Shown here: positions 1 to 8,281 of the stretch, in pieces
Numbering within the stretch: position 1 is the stretch's first letter
Layout of the letters: the number at the start of each line of letters is the position of its first letter
Source of the DNA: Methylobacterium sp. J-067
GTDB taxonomy: Bacteria; Pseudomonadota; Alphaproteobacteria; Rhizobiales; Beijerinckiaceae
Assembly (NCBI RefSeq): GCF_022829465.1
Contig: NZ_JAKSXZ010000133.1
Span: 98,719-162,718, forward strand
Reading direction: 5' to 3'
Length of the DNA stretch: 64,000 bases
Notes under the pieces: generated by a model
Seen by the model: only the letters and a program-made list of their open reading frames with translations
Databases searched by the model: none
Told to the model about the DNA's origin: nothing
Made by a program: the position numbers and the translations under genes

Positions 1-905
1 GAGACGAACTCGCCCTCGTGGACGTGGATCGACACGCCGCGCAGGGCCTGCGCCTTGCCGTAGAGCACGTCCACGCCCTCGACCGTGAGGAGCGATTCCC
101 TCTTGAAGGCCGCCTCGGGCCGGGCCGCCGTCTCGATGCTGCCGCCGAGATAGACCCGCCGCACGGTCGGGTCGGCCATCACGGATTCGGCGCTGCCCTC
201 CGCGATGCGCTCGCCGAGGTAGAGGGCGAAGACCCGGTCCACGAGGGCGGCGACGCTCTTCACGTTGTGGTCCACGAGGAGCACCGCCTTGCCCTCGTCC
301 CGGAACCCACGGATCAGCGCCGAGAAGGTCGCGACCTCCGGGCCGGTGAGCCCGGCGAAGGGCTCGTCCACCAGCACGACCTTGGGATCGCGGGCGATGG
401 CCTTGGCGAGTTCGAGCCGCCGCAGGTCGGCGAAGGCCAGCGTCCCCGGCCGCCGGTCGATGACGGCGCCGAGGCCGACCCGCTCGGCGATGGCCCGCGC
501 CCTGTCCGTGACGGATGAGTCGGGGGCCAGCCGCAGGAGGCTGTCGGGCAGCAGGGCGAGAACGATGTTCTCCAGCACCGTCTGGCGCATCAGCGGCCTC
601 GCGTGCTGGAAGACGAGGCCGATCCCGGCGCGGGCGACCTTGTGGGCGGGCCAGCCGGCGATCTCGGTGCCGTCGAGGCGGATCGAGCCGGCGCTGGGCT
701 TTTCCAGCCCCATCACCAGCTTCATCACCGTGGACTTGCCCGAGCCGTTCGGGCCAATCAGCCCCAGGATCTCGCCGGGCCGGAGGTCGAGATCGACATT
801 CTTGGCCGCGACGAGGCCGCCGTAGCGCTTCGTCAGGCCGTGCACGGTCAGGCAGGGCTCGGCCCTGACGGTCGCGGCGGCGGGCGGTTTCACGGCCACC
901 GTCAT
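1..905 (-). CDS. Fused LivG-LivF-type ABC transporter ATPase (3' end outside window)
   Basis: This gene encodes the cytoplasmic ATPase of a branched-chain-amino-acid-type (HAAT) ABC importer. The visible 301 residues start at an ATG that overlaps the livM stop by four bases (ATGA). A full LivG domain is present: Walker A GPNGSGKST near residue 50, a signature region replaced by a degenerate LAFADLRRLELAKAI, Walker B VVLVDEPFAGL, and an H-loop DHN. After about residue 255 the frame runs without a stop through a short linker into a second ABC N-terminus (LLTVEGVDVLYGKAQALRGV), which is how a LivF begins. LivG and LivF are normally separate proteins, so this looks like a natural tandem fusion. 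It is the last visible gene of the operon from 3943. The substrate is not evident from sequence. Confidence 0.85.
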   Translation of the reverse strand, partial: MTVAVKPPAAATVRAEPCLTVHGLTKRYGGLVAAKNVDLDLRPGEILGLIGPNGSGKSTVMKLVMGLEKPSAGSIRLDGTEIAGWPAHKVARAGIGLVFQHARPLMRQTVLENIVLALLPDSLLRLAPDSSVTDRARAIAERVGLGAVIDRRPGTLAFADLRRLELAKAIARDPKVVLVDEPFAGLTGPEVATFSALIRGFRDEGKAVLLVDHNVKSVAALVDRVFALYLGERIAEGSAESVMADPTVRRVYLGGSIETAARPEAAFKRESLLTVEGVDVLYGKAQALRGVSIHVHEGEFV

Positions 906-1822
906 GACGCCCTCCGGAACGAGGCGAGGCCCAGGAGCCCGGTGGGCACGAACAGGATCACCGCGAGCGCCGCCGCCGAGACGACGAAGGTTGAGAGCGA
1001 GCCCAGCGGGCGCAGCAACTCGCCCGCCGCGATCAGGAACACCGCGCCGACCGCCCCGCCGACGATGGTGCGCCGCCCGCCGAGCACGGCGGCGATGATG
1101 ATCTGCACGCCCACCGCCGTGTCGATCAGCGTGCCGACCGAGGCGGTGCCCATGTAGAAGACGATGAGCCCGCCCGCGAGGCCGGAGAAGGCCGCGCTGA
1201 CGGCGAAGGCCGCGATCTTGTGCTTGGCGACGTTGAAGCCGAGCGCCCCGGCCACCACCGGATCCTGCCCCGCCGCCTGCAGGATCAGCCCGGCGGGCGA
1301 GCGGGCGATGGCGGTGAGGATCAGGCCGGAGACGGTCATGAAGCCGAGCGCGATCCAGTAGTTCGTGTCGGCGTCGATGGAGATGACGTCGGGCACGGTG
1401 AGGCCGATCTCGCCCCCCGTCAGGTCGGAGAAGACGACGATCAGGTTCTGCAGCAGCAGCACGGCCACCAGCGTCACGAGGCCGAAATACGGCCCGCTGA
1501 GCTTCAAGGCCGGCACCGCCAGGGCGAGGCCGCCGATGACGGCGAGCGCCGTGCCTGCGAGCAGGCAGAGGGGGATGTCGAGCCCGTAGCGGTTGTTGAG
1601 GATGCCGGCCCCGTAGGCGCCGAGGCCGATCAGGAAGGTCGGCCCGAAGTTCACCTCACCCGCGAAGCCGAAGAGCAGGTCCCAGGCCATGGAGAACACG
1701 GCGAAGTAATAGGCGATGGTGAGCAGGCCGAGGATGTAGCCGGAGACGCCGAGCGGCAGCAAAGCCGCCGCGACGAGGATCGGCAGGGCGATCAGGATGA
1801 AGCGGGCCGGGATCAGGCTCAT
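902..1822 (-). CDS. livM: Branched-chain amino acid-type ABC transporter permease LivM
   Basis: This is the second inner-membrane permease of the HAAT importer, 306 residues. It starts with MSLIPARFILIALPIL and has about eight to ten hydrophobic segments. The conserved LivM motif region MAWDLLFGFAGEVNFGPTF lies in the N-terminal third and a second permease loop, AVLGGRRTIVGGAVGA, near the C-terminus. The ATG shares one base with the livH stop (TGATG), and the downstream ATPase overlaps by four bases, so translation is probably coupled along the operon. The reading frame stays open upstream of this ATG, but that stretch is antisense-like and lies inside livH. Confidence 0.9.
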   Translation of the reverse strand: MSLIPARFILIALPILVAAALLPLGVSGYILGLLTIAYYFAVFSMAWDLLFGFAGEVNFGPTFLIGLGAYGAGILNNRYGLDIPLCLLAGTALAVIGGLALAVPALKLSGPYFGLVTLVAVLLLQNLIVVFSDLTGGEIGLTVPDVISIDADTNYWIALGFMTVSGLILTAIARSPAGLILQAAGQDPVVAGALGFNVAKHKIAAFAVSAAFSGLAGGLIVFYMGTASVGTLIDTAVGVQIIIAAVLGGRRTIVGGAVGAVFLIAAGELLRPLGSLSTFVVSAAALAVILFVPTGLLGLASFRRAS

Positions 1823-2697
1823 CAGCGCCTCCCCAGGAAGCCCTGCGGGCGCAGGTACATGACGGCCACCAGGAGCAGGAGCGCCGGGATCACCCGGTAG
1901 GCGGGCGAGACGAGGTAGGCGGTGGCGGTTTCGAGGTAGCCCACCACGTAGGCCGCGATCAGCGAGCCGGTGACGCTGCCGAGCCCGCCCAGCACCACGA
2001 TGGAGAAGGCGCTCGCGGTGAGCGGCCCGACCGAATAGGACGACACGCCGAGGAACATCCCGAGCAGCACCCCGGCGATCCCCGCGAGCAGCCCGTAGAT
2101 CGCCCAGACCGCGATGTAGATGCGGCCCATGTCGTGGCCGAGCAGCGTCACCCCGCGCGGGTTCATTGAGGCGGCGAGCAGCACCTTGCCCGCCCGCGCC
2201 TTGTTCACGAAGGCCCAGAGCAAGGCGATCACCACCCAGCAGACGAGGGCCGTGAACCACTCGTTGCGCGGGGTGCGCACGCCCGCGAACTCCACCACGC
2301 CCTCGATCAGCGGCAGCACGGTCTTGGGGTTGTCGGTGTAGAAATAGGCGACGAGCTGCTGGATCATGATCCCCCAGAGCAGCGTGCCCGTGAGGATGAA
2401 GATCTCCTTCTCGGCGCGGGGGATCGCCTTGCTGCGCTCGATGGGCGCGACCACCGCGAAATAGGTGACGAGCGCCCCCAGCAGGCCGCAGACCACGCCG
2501 ATGGCGGCGCCGGCATAGGAGCCGAAGCCGTATTGCGCGGACGCCGCCCAGGCGGCCACCGCCGCAGTGACCATGAGCGCCCCATGGGAGAGGTTCAGCA
2601 CCCCCGAGACGCCGAAGATGAGGGTGAAGCCCATCGCGCCGAGCGCATAGAGCGCCGAGATCGCGAAGCCGTCGACGAGGATCTGGAGGCCGATCAT
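1822..2697 (-). CDS. livH: Branched-chain amino acid-type ABC transporter permease LivH
   Basis: This is the first inner-membrane permease of the importer, 291 residues. It opens with MIGLQILVDGFAISALYALGAMGF, followed by the LivH-typical sequence TLIFGVSGVLNLSHGALMVTAA. The C-terminal permease loop is VLGGLGSVTGSLIAAYVVG. Hydrophobic segments cover most of the protein, as in the family, and the length is normal. It lies 13 bases downstream of the binding-protein gene and overlaps livM by one base. LivH and LivM form the translocation pore that the fused ATPase drives. Confidence 0.92.
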   Translation of the reverse strand: MIGLQILVDGFAISALYALGAMGFTLIFGVSGVLNLSHGALMVTAAVAAWAASAQYGFGSYAGAAIGVVCGLLGALVTYFAVVAPIERSKAIPRAEKEIFILTGTLLWGIMIQQLVAYFYTDNPKTVLPLIEGVVEFAGVRTPRNEWFTALVCWVVIALLWAFVNKARAGKVLLAASMNPRGVTLLGHDMGRIYIAVWAIYGLLAGIAGVLLGMFLGVSSYSVGPLTASAFSIVVLGGLGSVTGSLIAAYVVGYLETATAYLVSPAYRVIPALLLLVAVMYLRPQGFLGRR

Positions 2698-2710
2698 CGG
2701 TGCGGCCCCG

Positions 2711-3943
2711 CTACTGGACCGCCGGCTTGACGGCGGGCGGCAGGACGATCTTACCCGTGGCGACGTTCGCCGGCCAGATCGCCACCTGCTTGCCCGATTG
2801 CCACTGTCCGAGGACGCTGGTCATCAGGCCCGGCCCGTACTGGATCGAGTGGGTGAAGGTCTCGTCCTTGCCGTAGAAGGTGATGCGGCCGACCGTGCCG
2901 GTGTAGTCGGTCTTCTCCAGGGCCTCGATCAGCTTGTCGGCCTCCGTGGAGCCCGCCCACTTGACCGCTTCCGCCGTGTAGTAGGTCGCGTCGTAGGCCA
3001 TGTAGCCCGCGTAGGAGGGCGCCCCGCCGAATCGCTTGGTGAAGGTCTGCGTGAAGGGGATCGTCTTCTCCGTCAGCGCCACGTCGGGCAGGGCCACGCT
3101 GTCGAACAGCACGCCCTGCGTGCCGCCGTTGGTGTTGGCCCAGAAGGTCGAGGAGGTGGCCTGCCCGCTGATGCCCGTCATGGCGATGGGCACCTGCTGG
3201 TTCTGCCATTGCACCGTCGGCTGCACGCCGACGTGGGCGATGCCGGTGACGATGAGATCGGGCTTGGCCGCCTCGATCTTGTTGTAGATCGGGGTGAAGT
3301 CGCCGGTATCCGGCGAGAAGCGGACGTGTTCGACCACCTTCAGCCCGGCCTTCGGCAGGCATTCCTCATAAGCGGCGTCCAGCGGCCGGGTCCAGGCCGC
3401 GTCCTCGCTCATGATCGCCGCCGATTTCGCCTTCAGGAGCCCGACCAGGGTCTCCTTGGCGGAATCGCACACGGCCTGCGCCAGGGCGTGCGAGGTCAGG
3501 TAGCCGTGGAAGGTGTACTTGTTGCGCGCATAGTCCTTGTGGACGTTGACGCTGATCTCGTTCGAGGCCGCGCCCGGCGTGATCAGGGGGGTCTTCAGCC
3601 GCGCCGCCCAGGGCATCAGCGCCAGCACGACTTCCGAGATGTAGCTCGCGATGACGAGCTGCACCTTGTCCTCGCTCACCGCCCGCTGGAAGGCGCGCAC
3701 CGCGTCGGCCGCCGAGCTTTTGTCGTCATAAGTGACGACCTGGATCATCCGGCCGTCGACGCCGCCCTTGGCGTTGATCTCGTCGGCGGCGAGCTGCACC
3801 GCCTGCGGGATCGAGGCGCCCGCCACCGATTGCGCCTCGGCGATGACGCCGATCTTGATCGGGTCCGCCGCCTGCGCGGACGCGTTGAGAACGAGCGTCG
3901 CCGTCACCGCAGCGCATAGAATCCGCCCGACCTTGTCGAACAT
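2711..3943 (-). CDS. ABC transporter periplasmic substrate-binding protein (LivK-like)
   Basis: This is a periplasmic binding protein of the type 1 fold, 410 residues. A signal peptide is clear: basic MFDKVGR, hydrophobic core, and a likely AQA cleavage site near residue 25 followed by ADPIKIGVIAE. The family hallmarks are present: an opening IGVIAEAQSVAGASIPQAVQLAADEINA, then IQVVTYDDKSSAADAVRAFQRAV, and the central GDFTPIYNKIEAAKPDLIVTG. It is the first gene of the liv operon and would deliver ligand to LivHM. The specificity could be an amino acid, amide or short organic acid. The divergent ThDP enzyme may act on the imported compound, but that is only a guess from context. Confidence 0.9.
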   Translation of the reverse strand: MFDKVGRILCAAVTATLVLNASAQAADPIKIGVIAEAQSVAGASIPQAVQLAADEINAKGGVDGRMIQVVTYDDKSSAADAVRAFQRAVSEDKVQLVIASYISEVVLALMPWAARLKTPLITPGAASNEISVNVHKDYARNKYTFHGYLTSHALAQAVCDSAKETLVGLLKAKSAAIMSEDAAWTRPLDAAYEECLPKAGLKVVEHVRFSPDTGDFTPIYNKIEAAKPDLIVTGIAHVGVQPTVQWQNQQVPIAMTGISGQATSSTFWANTNGGTQGVLFDSVALPDVALTEKTIPFTQTFTKRFGGAPSYAGYMAYDATYYTAEAVKWAGSTEADKLIEALEKTDYTGTVGRITFYGKDETFTHSIQYGPGLMTSVLGQWQSGKQVAIWPANVATGKIVLPPAVKPAVQ

Positions 3944-4073
3944 GGCGTTTCCTCTCGACTATGTCGTCATTCTTTATTTTGTCTCGTTGTGTGAAACCCT
4001 CCGTTGCCGGATGCAAGAGCCTGGCAGCGATTTCACTGACGTTTCCCGATCTCCCGTTCCGGGCGTTGTTTCT

Positions 4074-4108
4074 CTTCGCAACTGCGAGACAATACCGCTC
4101 TTGCGAAG
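4074..4108. promoter_or_regulatory. Inverted repeat in the liv / ThDP-enzyme divergent promoter
   Basis: Perfect 8-base arms CTTCGCAA (4074-4081) and TTGCGAAG (4101-4108) face each other in the 235-base gap between the binding-protein gene and the ThDP enzyme. The arm centres are 27 bases apart, close to three helical turns when read as two half-sites. It could be an operator for a shared regulator; no regulator gene lies next to it. Confidence 0.4.
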
Positions 4109-4178
4109 TCACAACGCCCGCATTGCTTTGCCGCACGGGCGGTGGCAGCGAGGGGTCGAGACAGGTTGAGAGGGATCC

Positions 4179-5852
4179 ATGACGGCCCATCGTCCCCGCA
4201 CCGGCGCCCGCATCCTCGTGGACCAGCTCGTCGCCCAGGGGGTCGAGCGGCTGACCTGCGTGCCGGGTGAGAGCTACCTCGCGGTGCTCGACGCCCTGCA
4301 CGATGCCGCCGTGGACGTGATGGTCTGCCGGCAGGAGGGGGGCGCGGCGATCATGGCCGAGGCCGCCGGCAAGCTCACCGGGCGGCCGGGCATCTGCTTC
4401 GTCACGCGCGGGCCCGGCGCCACCAACGCGGCGTCGGGCGTGCACATCGCCCGTCAGGATTCGACGCCGATGATCCTGTTCGTCGGCCAGATCGCCCGGT
4501 CGATGCGCGGGCGCGAGGCGTTCCAGGAGGTCGATTACCGCCGCACCTTCGGCGACCTCGCCAAATGGGCGGTGGAGATCGACGAGGCCGCGCGCATCCC
4601 GGAGATCGTCGCCCGCGCCTTCCGGGTGGCGATGCAGGGTCGGCCCGGCCCCGTCGTCATCGCCCTGCCGGAGGATATGCTGGACGAGGTGGCCGAGGTC
4701 GGCGACGCCCCCCGCGTCGAGCCCGCCGAACCGGCGCCGTCCCCCGCCGACATGGAACGGCTCGCCGCCCTCCTGGCCCAGGCCCGCGCGCCGCTGGTGC
4801 TGGTCGGCGGCTCCCGCTGGACGGCCGCCGATAGCGCGACGCTCGCCGCCTGCGCGGAGCGGTTCGACCTGCCGGTCGCCAACTCCTTCCGCCGCGCCGG
4901 CCTGTTCCCGGCGGATCACCCGAACTACGCGGGCGAACTCGGCATTGGCCCGAACCCCGCACTTCTGGAGCGCATCCGGCGATCCGACCTGCTGCTGATG
5001 GTCGGCGGGCGGCTCTCGGAGATGCCCGCGCAGGGCTACACATTGCTCGGCATCCCCGAGCCCGGCGTGCCCCTCGTCCATGTCCATCCCGATGCGGAGG
5101 AGTTGGGGCGGGTCTACCAGCCGGCTCTCTCCATCCAGTCGGCCCCCGGCCCGTTCTGCGCGGCGCTCACCGGCCTCGCCGCGCCGGAGCATGGCGGCGG
5201 GCGGGCGGCGCAGGCCCATGCCGCCTATCGCGCGTGGTCCGAGACGCCCGCGCCCCAGCCCGGCGCGTTCCAGTACGGCGAGGCGATCCTGTGGCTGCGC
5301 GGGCGCCTGCCGCCCGAGGCAATCCTGTGCAACGGCGCGGGCAACTTCGCGACCTGGGTCCACCGCTACCACCGCTTCCGCGCCTTCGGGACGCAACTCG
5401 CCCCGACCTCCGGCTCGATGGGCTACGGCCTGCCAGCCGCCGTGATGGCCAAGCGCATGAACCCGGAGCGGATCGTCGTAGCCTTCGCGGGCGACGGCGA
5501 CGTGATGATGTGCGTGCAGGAATTCGCCACCGCCGTGCAATACGGCGCGGCCATCGTCGTCGTGGTGCTCGACAACGGCATGTACGGCACGATCCGCATG
5601 CATCAGGAGCGCGAATATCCCGGCCGGGTCTCGGCGACTAGCCTGAGGAACCCCGATTTCCGCGCCCTGGCGACGGCCTTCGGCGGCCATGGCGAGCGGG
5701 TCGAGCGCACCGAGGATTTCGCCCCCGCCTTCGAGCGCGCCCTCGCCTCCGGCCTGCCCGCGATGCTCCACTGCCTCGTGGACCCGCAGGCCCTCACCCC
5801 GACCCGGACCCTCGACGCCATCCGCGACGAGGCCCTGTCGCGCGGGCGCTGA
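4179..5852 (+). CDS. Thiamine-diphosphate-dependent enzyme, acetolactate-synthase-like
   Basis: This 557-residue protein has the three-domain layout of the acetolactate synthase/decarboxylase superfamily. The catalytic glutamate is E53 in VCRQEGGAAI, the FAD-site-like middle domain runs about 195-335, and the C-terminal ThDP/Mg motif starts GDGDVMM near residue 437 and ends at LDNGMYG near 464. The start follows GAGAGGGATCC, a good ribosome-binding site. It is divergent from the liv operon. The reaction is unknown: such proteins decarboxylate or carboligate 2-oxo acids. I see no small regulatory subunit gene, so a biosynthetic IlvB is less likely than a catabolic 2-oxo-acid enzyme. Confidence 0.8.
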   Translation: MTAHRPRTGARILVDQLVAQGVERLTCVPGESYLAVLDALHDAAVDVMVCRQEGGAAIMAEAAGKLTGRPGICFVTRGPGATNAASGVHIARQDSTPMILFVGQIARSMRGREAFQEVDYRRTFGDLAKWAVEIDEAARIPEIVARAFRVAMQGRPGPVVIALPEDMLDEVAEVGDAPRVEPAEPAPSPADMERLAALLAQARAPLVLVGGSRWTAADSATLAACAERFDLPVANSFRRAGLFPADHPNYAGELGIGPNPALLERIRRSDLLLMVGGRLSEMPAQGYTLLGIPEPGVPLVHVHPDAEELGRVYQPALSIQSAPGPFCAALTGLAAPEHGGGRAAQAHAAYRAWSETPAPQPGAFQYGEAILWLRGRLPPEAILCNGAGNFATWVHRYHRFRAFGTQLAPTSGSMGYGLPAAVMAKRMNPERIVVAFAGDGDVMMCVQEFATAVQYGAAIVVVVLDNGMYGTIRMHQEREYPGRVSATSLRNPDFRALATAFGGHGERVERTEDFAPAFERALASGLPAMLHCLVDPQALTPTRTLDAIRDEALSRGR

Positions 5853-5935
5853 TGCAATCGCAGATACGCTCAGAAAAGAGAGGATTAACTTTCGGTCGAT
5901 TAACTCAGGCCGCCAGGCTGCCGGGAGGGAGTGTC

Positions 5936-6124
5936 GTGCAAGCCGAAAAGCCCGCTCCGAAACCGTCCGCCCGCAGCCTGACGCTGCCGGAGATGCTGCT
6001 CCTCGTGCTGGCGGTCTCGGTCTGCATCTATCCGGCCTTCGCCCCGTTCGGTTCGTCGCGGCCCGCGCGGATCACGCTGGGGGCCGCCACCATGGCCGCG
6101 CCCCCTGTGGTGCCGGCGCGATAG
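5936..6124 (+). CDS. Small single-pass membrane protein
   Basis: This is a 62-residue hypothetical protein. I chose the GTG start at 5936 because GGGAGGGA lies five bases upstream; an in-frame ATG at 5852 overlaps the previous stop (TGATG) and would add 28 residues. The protein has one hydrophobic helix (LPEMLLLVLAVSVCIYPAFAPF) and polar, proline-rich flanks. I do not recognise a family. It sits between the ThDP enzyme and the porin on the same strand. Confidence 0.5.
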   Translation: MQAEKPAPKPSARSLTLPEMLLLVLAVSVCIYPAFAPFGSSRPARITLGAATMAAPPVVPAR

Positions 6125-6183
6125 GCGGGGGGCCCGTGGCGCGCTAACGCTCTGTCTTCACGGAACGGGGCGAGGGTGTCGTC

Positions 6184-7671
6184 ATGCCCATCCGGCGCGG
6201 CGCGCGCGGATCCGGTCGGGTCTCCCTCGTCGGCGGCGTCCTCGGGCTCTGCCTCCTCGGCGCCGGCACGCCCCGGGCGGAACAGAGCCGCCCCGTCTAC
6301 GAGGGGGCCGGCGGCGACCCGCGCATCTCCGTCTCGCAGCCCGAGACGACGAGCCAGGCCTCCGGCGGCTACAGCCGCTCCATCGAGCCCTCCCTCGGTC
6401 CGTTCGGGGACCCGTTCGGCCTGCGCCCGATCCTGAAGGAGCAGGGCATCGAGTACAGCGTGACCTACATCGCGGACGTGCTCGGCAACCCGGTCGGGGG
6501 TGTCCGCCGGGGCGCGGCGGTGGAGGACAGGCTGAACCTGCGGCTCAACCTCGATCTGGAGCGGCTGGCGGGCTGGGAGGGGGCCACCATCCACGCCAAT
6601 GCCTACTTCATCTACGGCACCGGCCTGTCGCGCTACTTTGTCGGCAACCTGCTGCCGGTCAGCGTGATCGAGGCGCTGCCGTCGAGCCGGCTCTACGTGC
6701 TGTGGCTCGACCAGCAATTGTTCGACAACACCCTCGGCCTGCGCATCGGCCAGCAGGCCGCCGACACCGAGTTCTTCGTCAGCCAGACCGCGACGCTGTT
6801 CGTGAACTCGACCTTCGGCTGGCCCGCCATCACCGGCCTCGACCTGCCGAGCGGCGGCCCCGCCTATCCCCTCGCGACCCCGGCGATCCGGGCGAAATAC
6901 GTGCCGGGCAACGGCTTCTCCCTGCAAGTTGGCCTCTATGACGGCGATCCCGCCGGGGCCAGCCGCCCCGGCGACGACCCGGAGGCCCAGCGCCTCAACC
7001 GCACCGGCACCAATTTCCGCCTGGGCGACCCCGCCCTGGTCGTGGCGGAGGCGACCTACGCCTACAACACCGAGGCCGGATCGCGGGAGCTGCCGGGGGA
7101 CATCACCCTCGGCGGCTGGCAGCATTTCGGCCGGTTCGATTCCCTGCGCACGGACATCACCGGGCTGTCGCTCGCCGATCCCAACGCCACCGGCATCGGC
7201 CGCCAACTGCGCGGCAATGCGGGGATCTACGTCGTCTACGACCAGACCCTCTACCGGGAAGCCGGCAAGGACGACGAGGGGCTCGGCTTCTTTGTGCGCG
7301 CCGCCTACTCGCCCACCCGGTCGAGCCTCGTGAGCGCGTATCTGGACGCCGGCCTCGCCTACAAGGGCCTGATCCCCGGCCGCGACGACGACACCGTCGG
7401 CCTCAGCGTCGCCTATGCCCGCCTGGGCGACGACGCCCGCCGCGCCGACACGGACATGATCCGCTTCACCGGGCAGGCGATGCCCCGCCGCCGCGCGGAG
7501 AGCATCGTGGAGGCGACCTATCAGGCGGTGGTGGTCCCCGGCTTCACCCTCCAGCCGGACGCGCAGCTCGTGCTCCATCCCGGCGGCGGCATCGCCAACC
7601 CGCGTGATCCCAATGCCGGCCGGGTGAAGAACGCCGTGGTGCTCGGGATGCGCGCGACGGTGCAATACTGA
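6184..7671 (+). CDS. OprB-family carbohydrate-selective outer-membrane porin
   Basis: This is an outer-membrane beta-barrel porin of 495 residues. It has an N-terminal signal peptide (basic start, hydrophobic GGVLGLCLLGAG, cleavage near PRAEQ). OprB hallmarks are an early GIEYSVTYIADVLGNPVGG, repeated amphipathic strands such as RLYVLWLDQQLFDNTLGLRIGQQ, a central FGWPAITGLDLPSGGPAYPL, and a terminal aromatic residue (ATVQY) required for BAM recognition. OprB-like proteins pass sugars and other small neutral solutes. It could serve the sugar-degradation genes elsewhere in the window, but nothing here links them directly. Confidence 0.88.
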   Translation: MPIRRGARGSGRVSLVGGVLGLCLLGAGTPRAEQSRPVYEGAGGDPRISVSQPETTSQASGGYSRSIEPSLGPFGDPFGLRPILKEQGIEYSVTYIADVLGNPVGGVRRGAAVEDRLNLRLNLDLERLAGWEGATIHANAYFIYGTGLSRYFVGNLLPVSVIEALPSSRLYVLWLDQQLFDNTLGLRIGQQAADTEFFVSQTATLFVNSTFGWPAITGLDLPSGGPAYPLATPAIRAKYVPGNGFSLQVGLYDGDPAGASRPGDDPEAQRLNRTGTNFRLGDPALVVAEATYAYNTEAGSRELPGDITLGGWQHFGRFDSLRTDITGLSLADPNATGIGRQLRGNAGIYVVYDQTLYREAGKDDEGLGFFVRAAYSPTRSSLVSAYLDAGLAYKGLIPGRDDDTVGLSVAYARLGDDARRADTDMIRFTGQAMPRRRAESIVEATYQAVVVPGFTLQPDAQLVLHPGGGIANPRDPNAGRVKNAVVLGMRATVQY

Positions 7672-7681
7672 CCGCCCCTCC

Positions 7682-8266
7682 TCACAGCACGAGCCCGGGG
7701 TGGAAGGTCCCGTCGCAGAAGGGCAGGCGGAACTGCACGGCGACGGCGTCGCGCTGGAGCCGCACCACGGTGGCGTAGCGCTTGCCCAGCGTCACGCCCG
7801 CGCCGACGCGCAGGGGCACGGGGGCGGCGAGGGTGACGAGGGCGCCGGATTTCGACAGGTTGTCGATCCGGCCCTCCGCCGCCGATCCGTCGGGGAGCCG
7901 CACCGTCACCTGCCTGTGCTGGGGGACGATGCGCGGGTTGGCGCGCTGCTCCACCGGGCGCCCGCGCTGCTCCGCCTGCCACAGGAGCCGCGCCGCCACC
8001 CGCGCCGCCCGCACCCGGGTCAGGCGCAGGTGCAGCACGAACCCGTCCTTGCGCCCGCCGCCGATCCGGCCGGGGAGGGCGCCGACGGCGTCGAGGTAGC
8101 AGATCGCGTCCTGCCCCGCCCGGCCCGCCGCCGCCGTGGCGACGAGCGCTTCGTCCGGCGCGAGGAACAGCGCCCGGCAGGTCTCCTCGGCTTGCCCCGC
8201 GATGGACACGCGCCCGTCGATGGCGGTGTCGGCGGCGAGGGGGCTGTCGAACGGCGCGTGTGCCAT
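7682..8266 (-). CDS. PilZ-domain protein (distal gene of c-di-GMP operon)
   Basis: This 194-residue cytoplasmic protein has a C-terminal PilZ domain. The c-di-GMP-binding signature is intact: an arginine cluster (RANPRIVPQHR, about residues 107-117) and DNLSKSG about 21 residues later. The N-terminal half (FLAPDEALVATAA to YLDAVGALPGRIGG) resembles a second, degenerate PilZ-like barrel without the arginine motif. It lies 15 bases downstream of the GGDEF-EAL gene. Its layout matches the paralogue at the head of the operon, so the two probably arose by duplication. Confidence 0.85.
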   Translation of the reverse strand: MAHAPFDSPLAADTAIDGRVSIAGQAEETCRALFLAPDEALVATAAAGRAGQDAICYLDAVGALPGRIGGGRKDGFVLHLRLTRVRAARVAARLLWQAEQRGRPVEQRANPRIVPQHRQVTVRLPDGSAAEGRIDNLSKSGALVTLAAPVPLRVGAGVTLGKRYATVVRLQRDAVAVQFRLPFCDGTFHPGLVL

Positions 8267-8281
8267 CGGCGGGTCGTCTCG

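Noticed and set aside
4179..5852. Oxalyl-CoA decarboxylase identity for the ThDP enzyme, to match the oxalate cassette
   Set aside because: The N-terminal VPGESYLAVLDAL and general layout are those of acetolactate-synthase-like proteins, and the gene is 20 kb from the oxalate genes.
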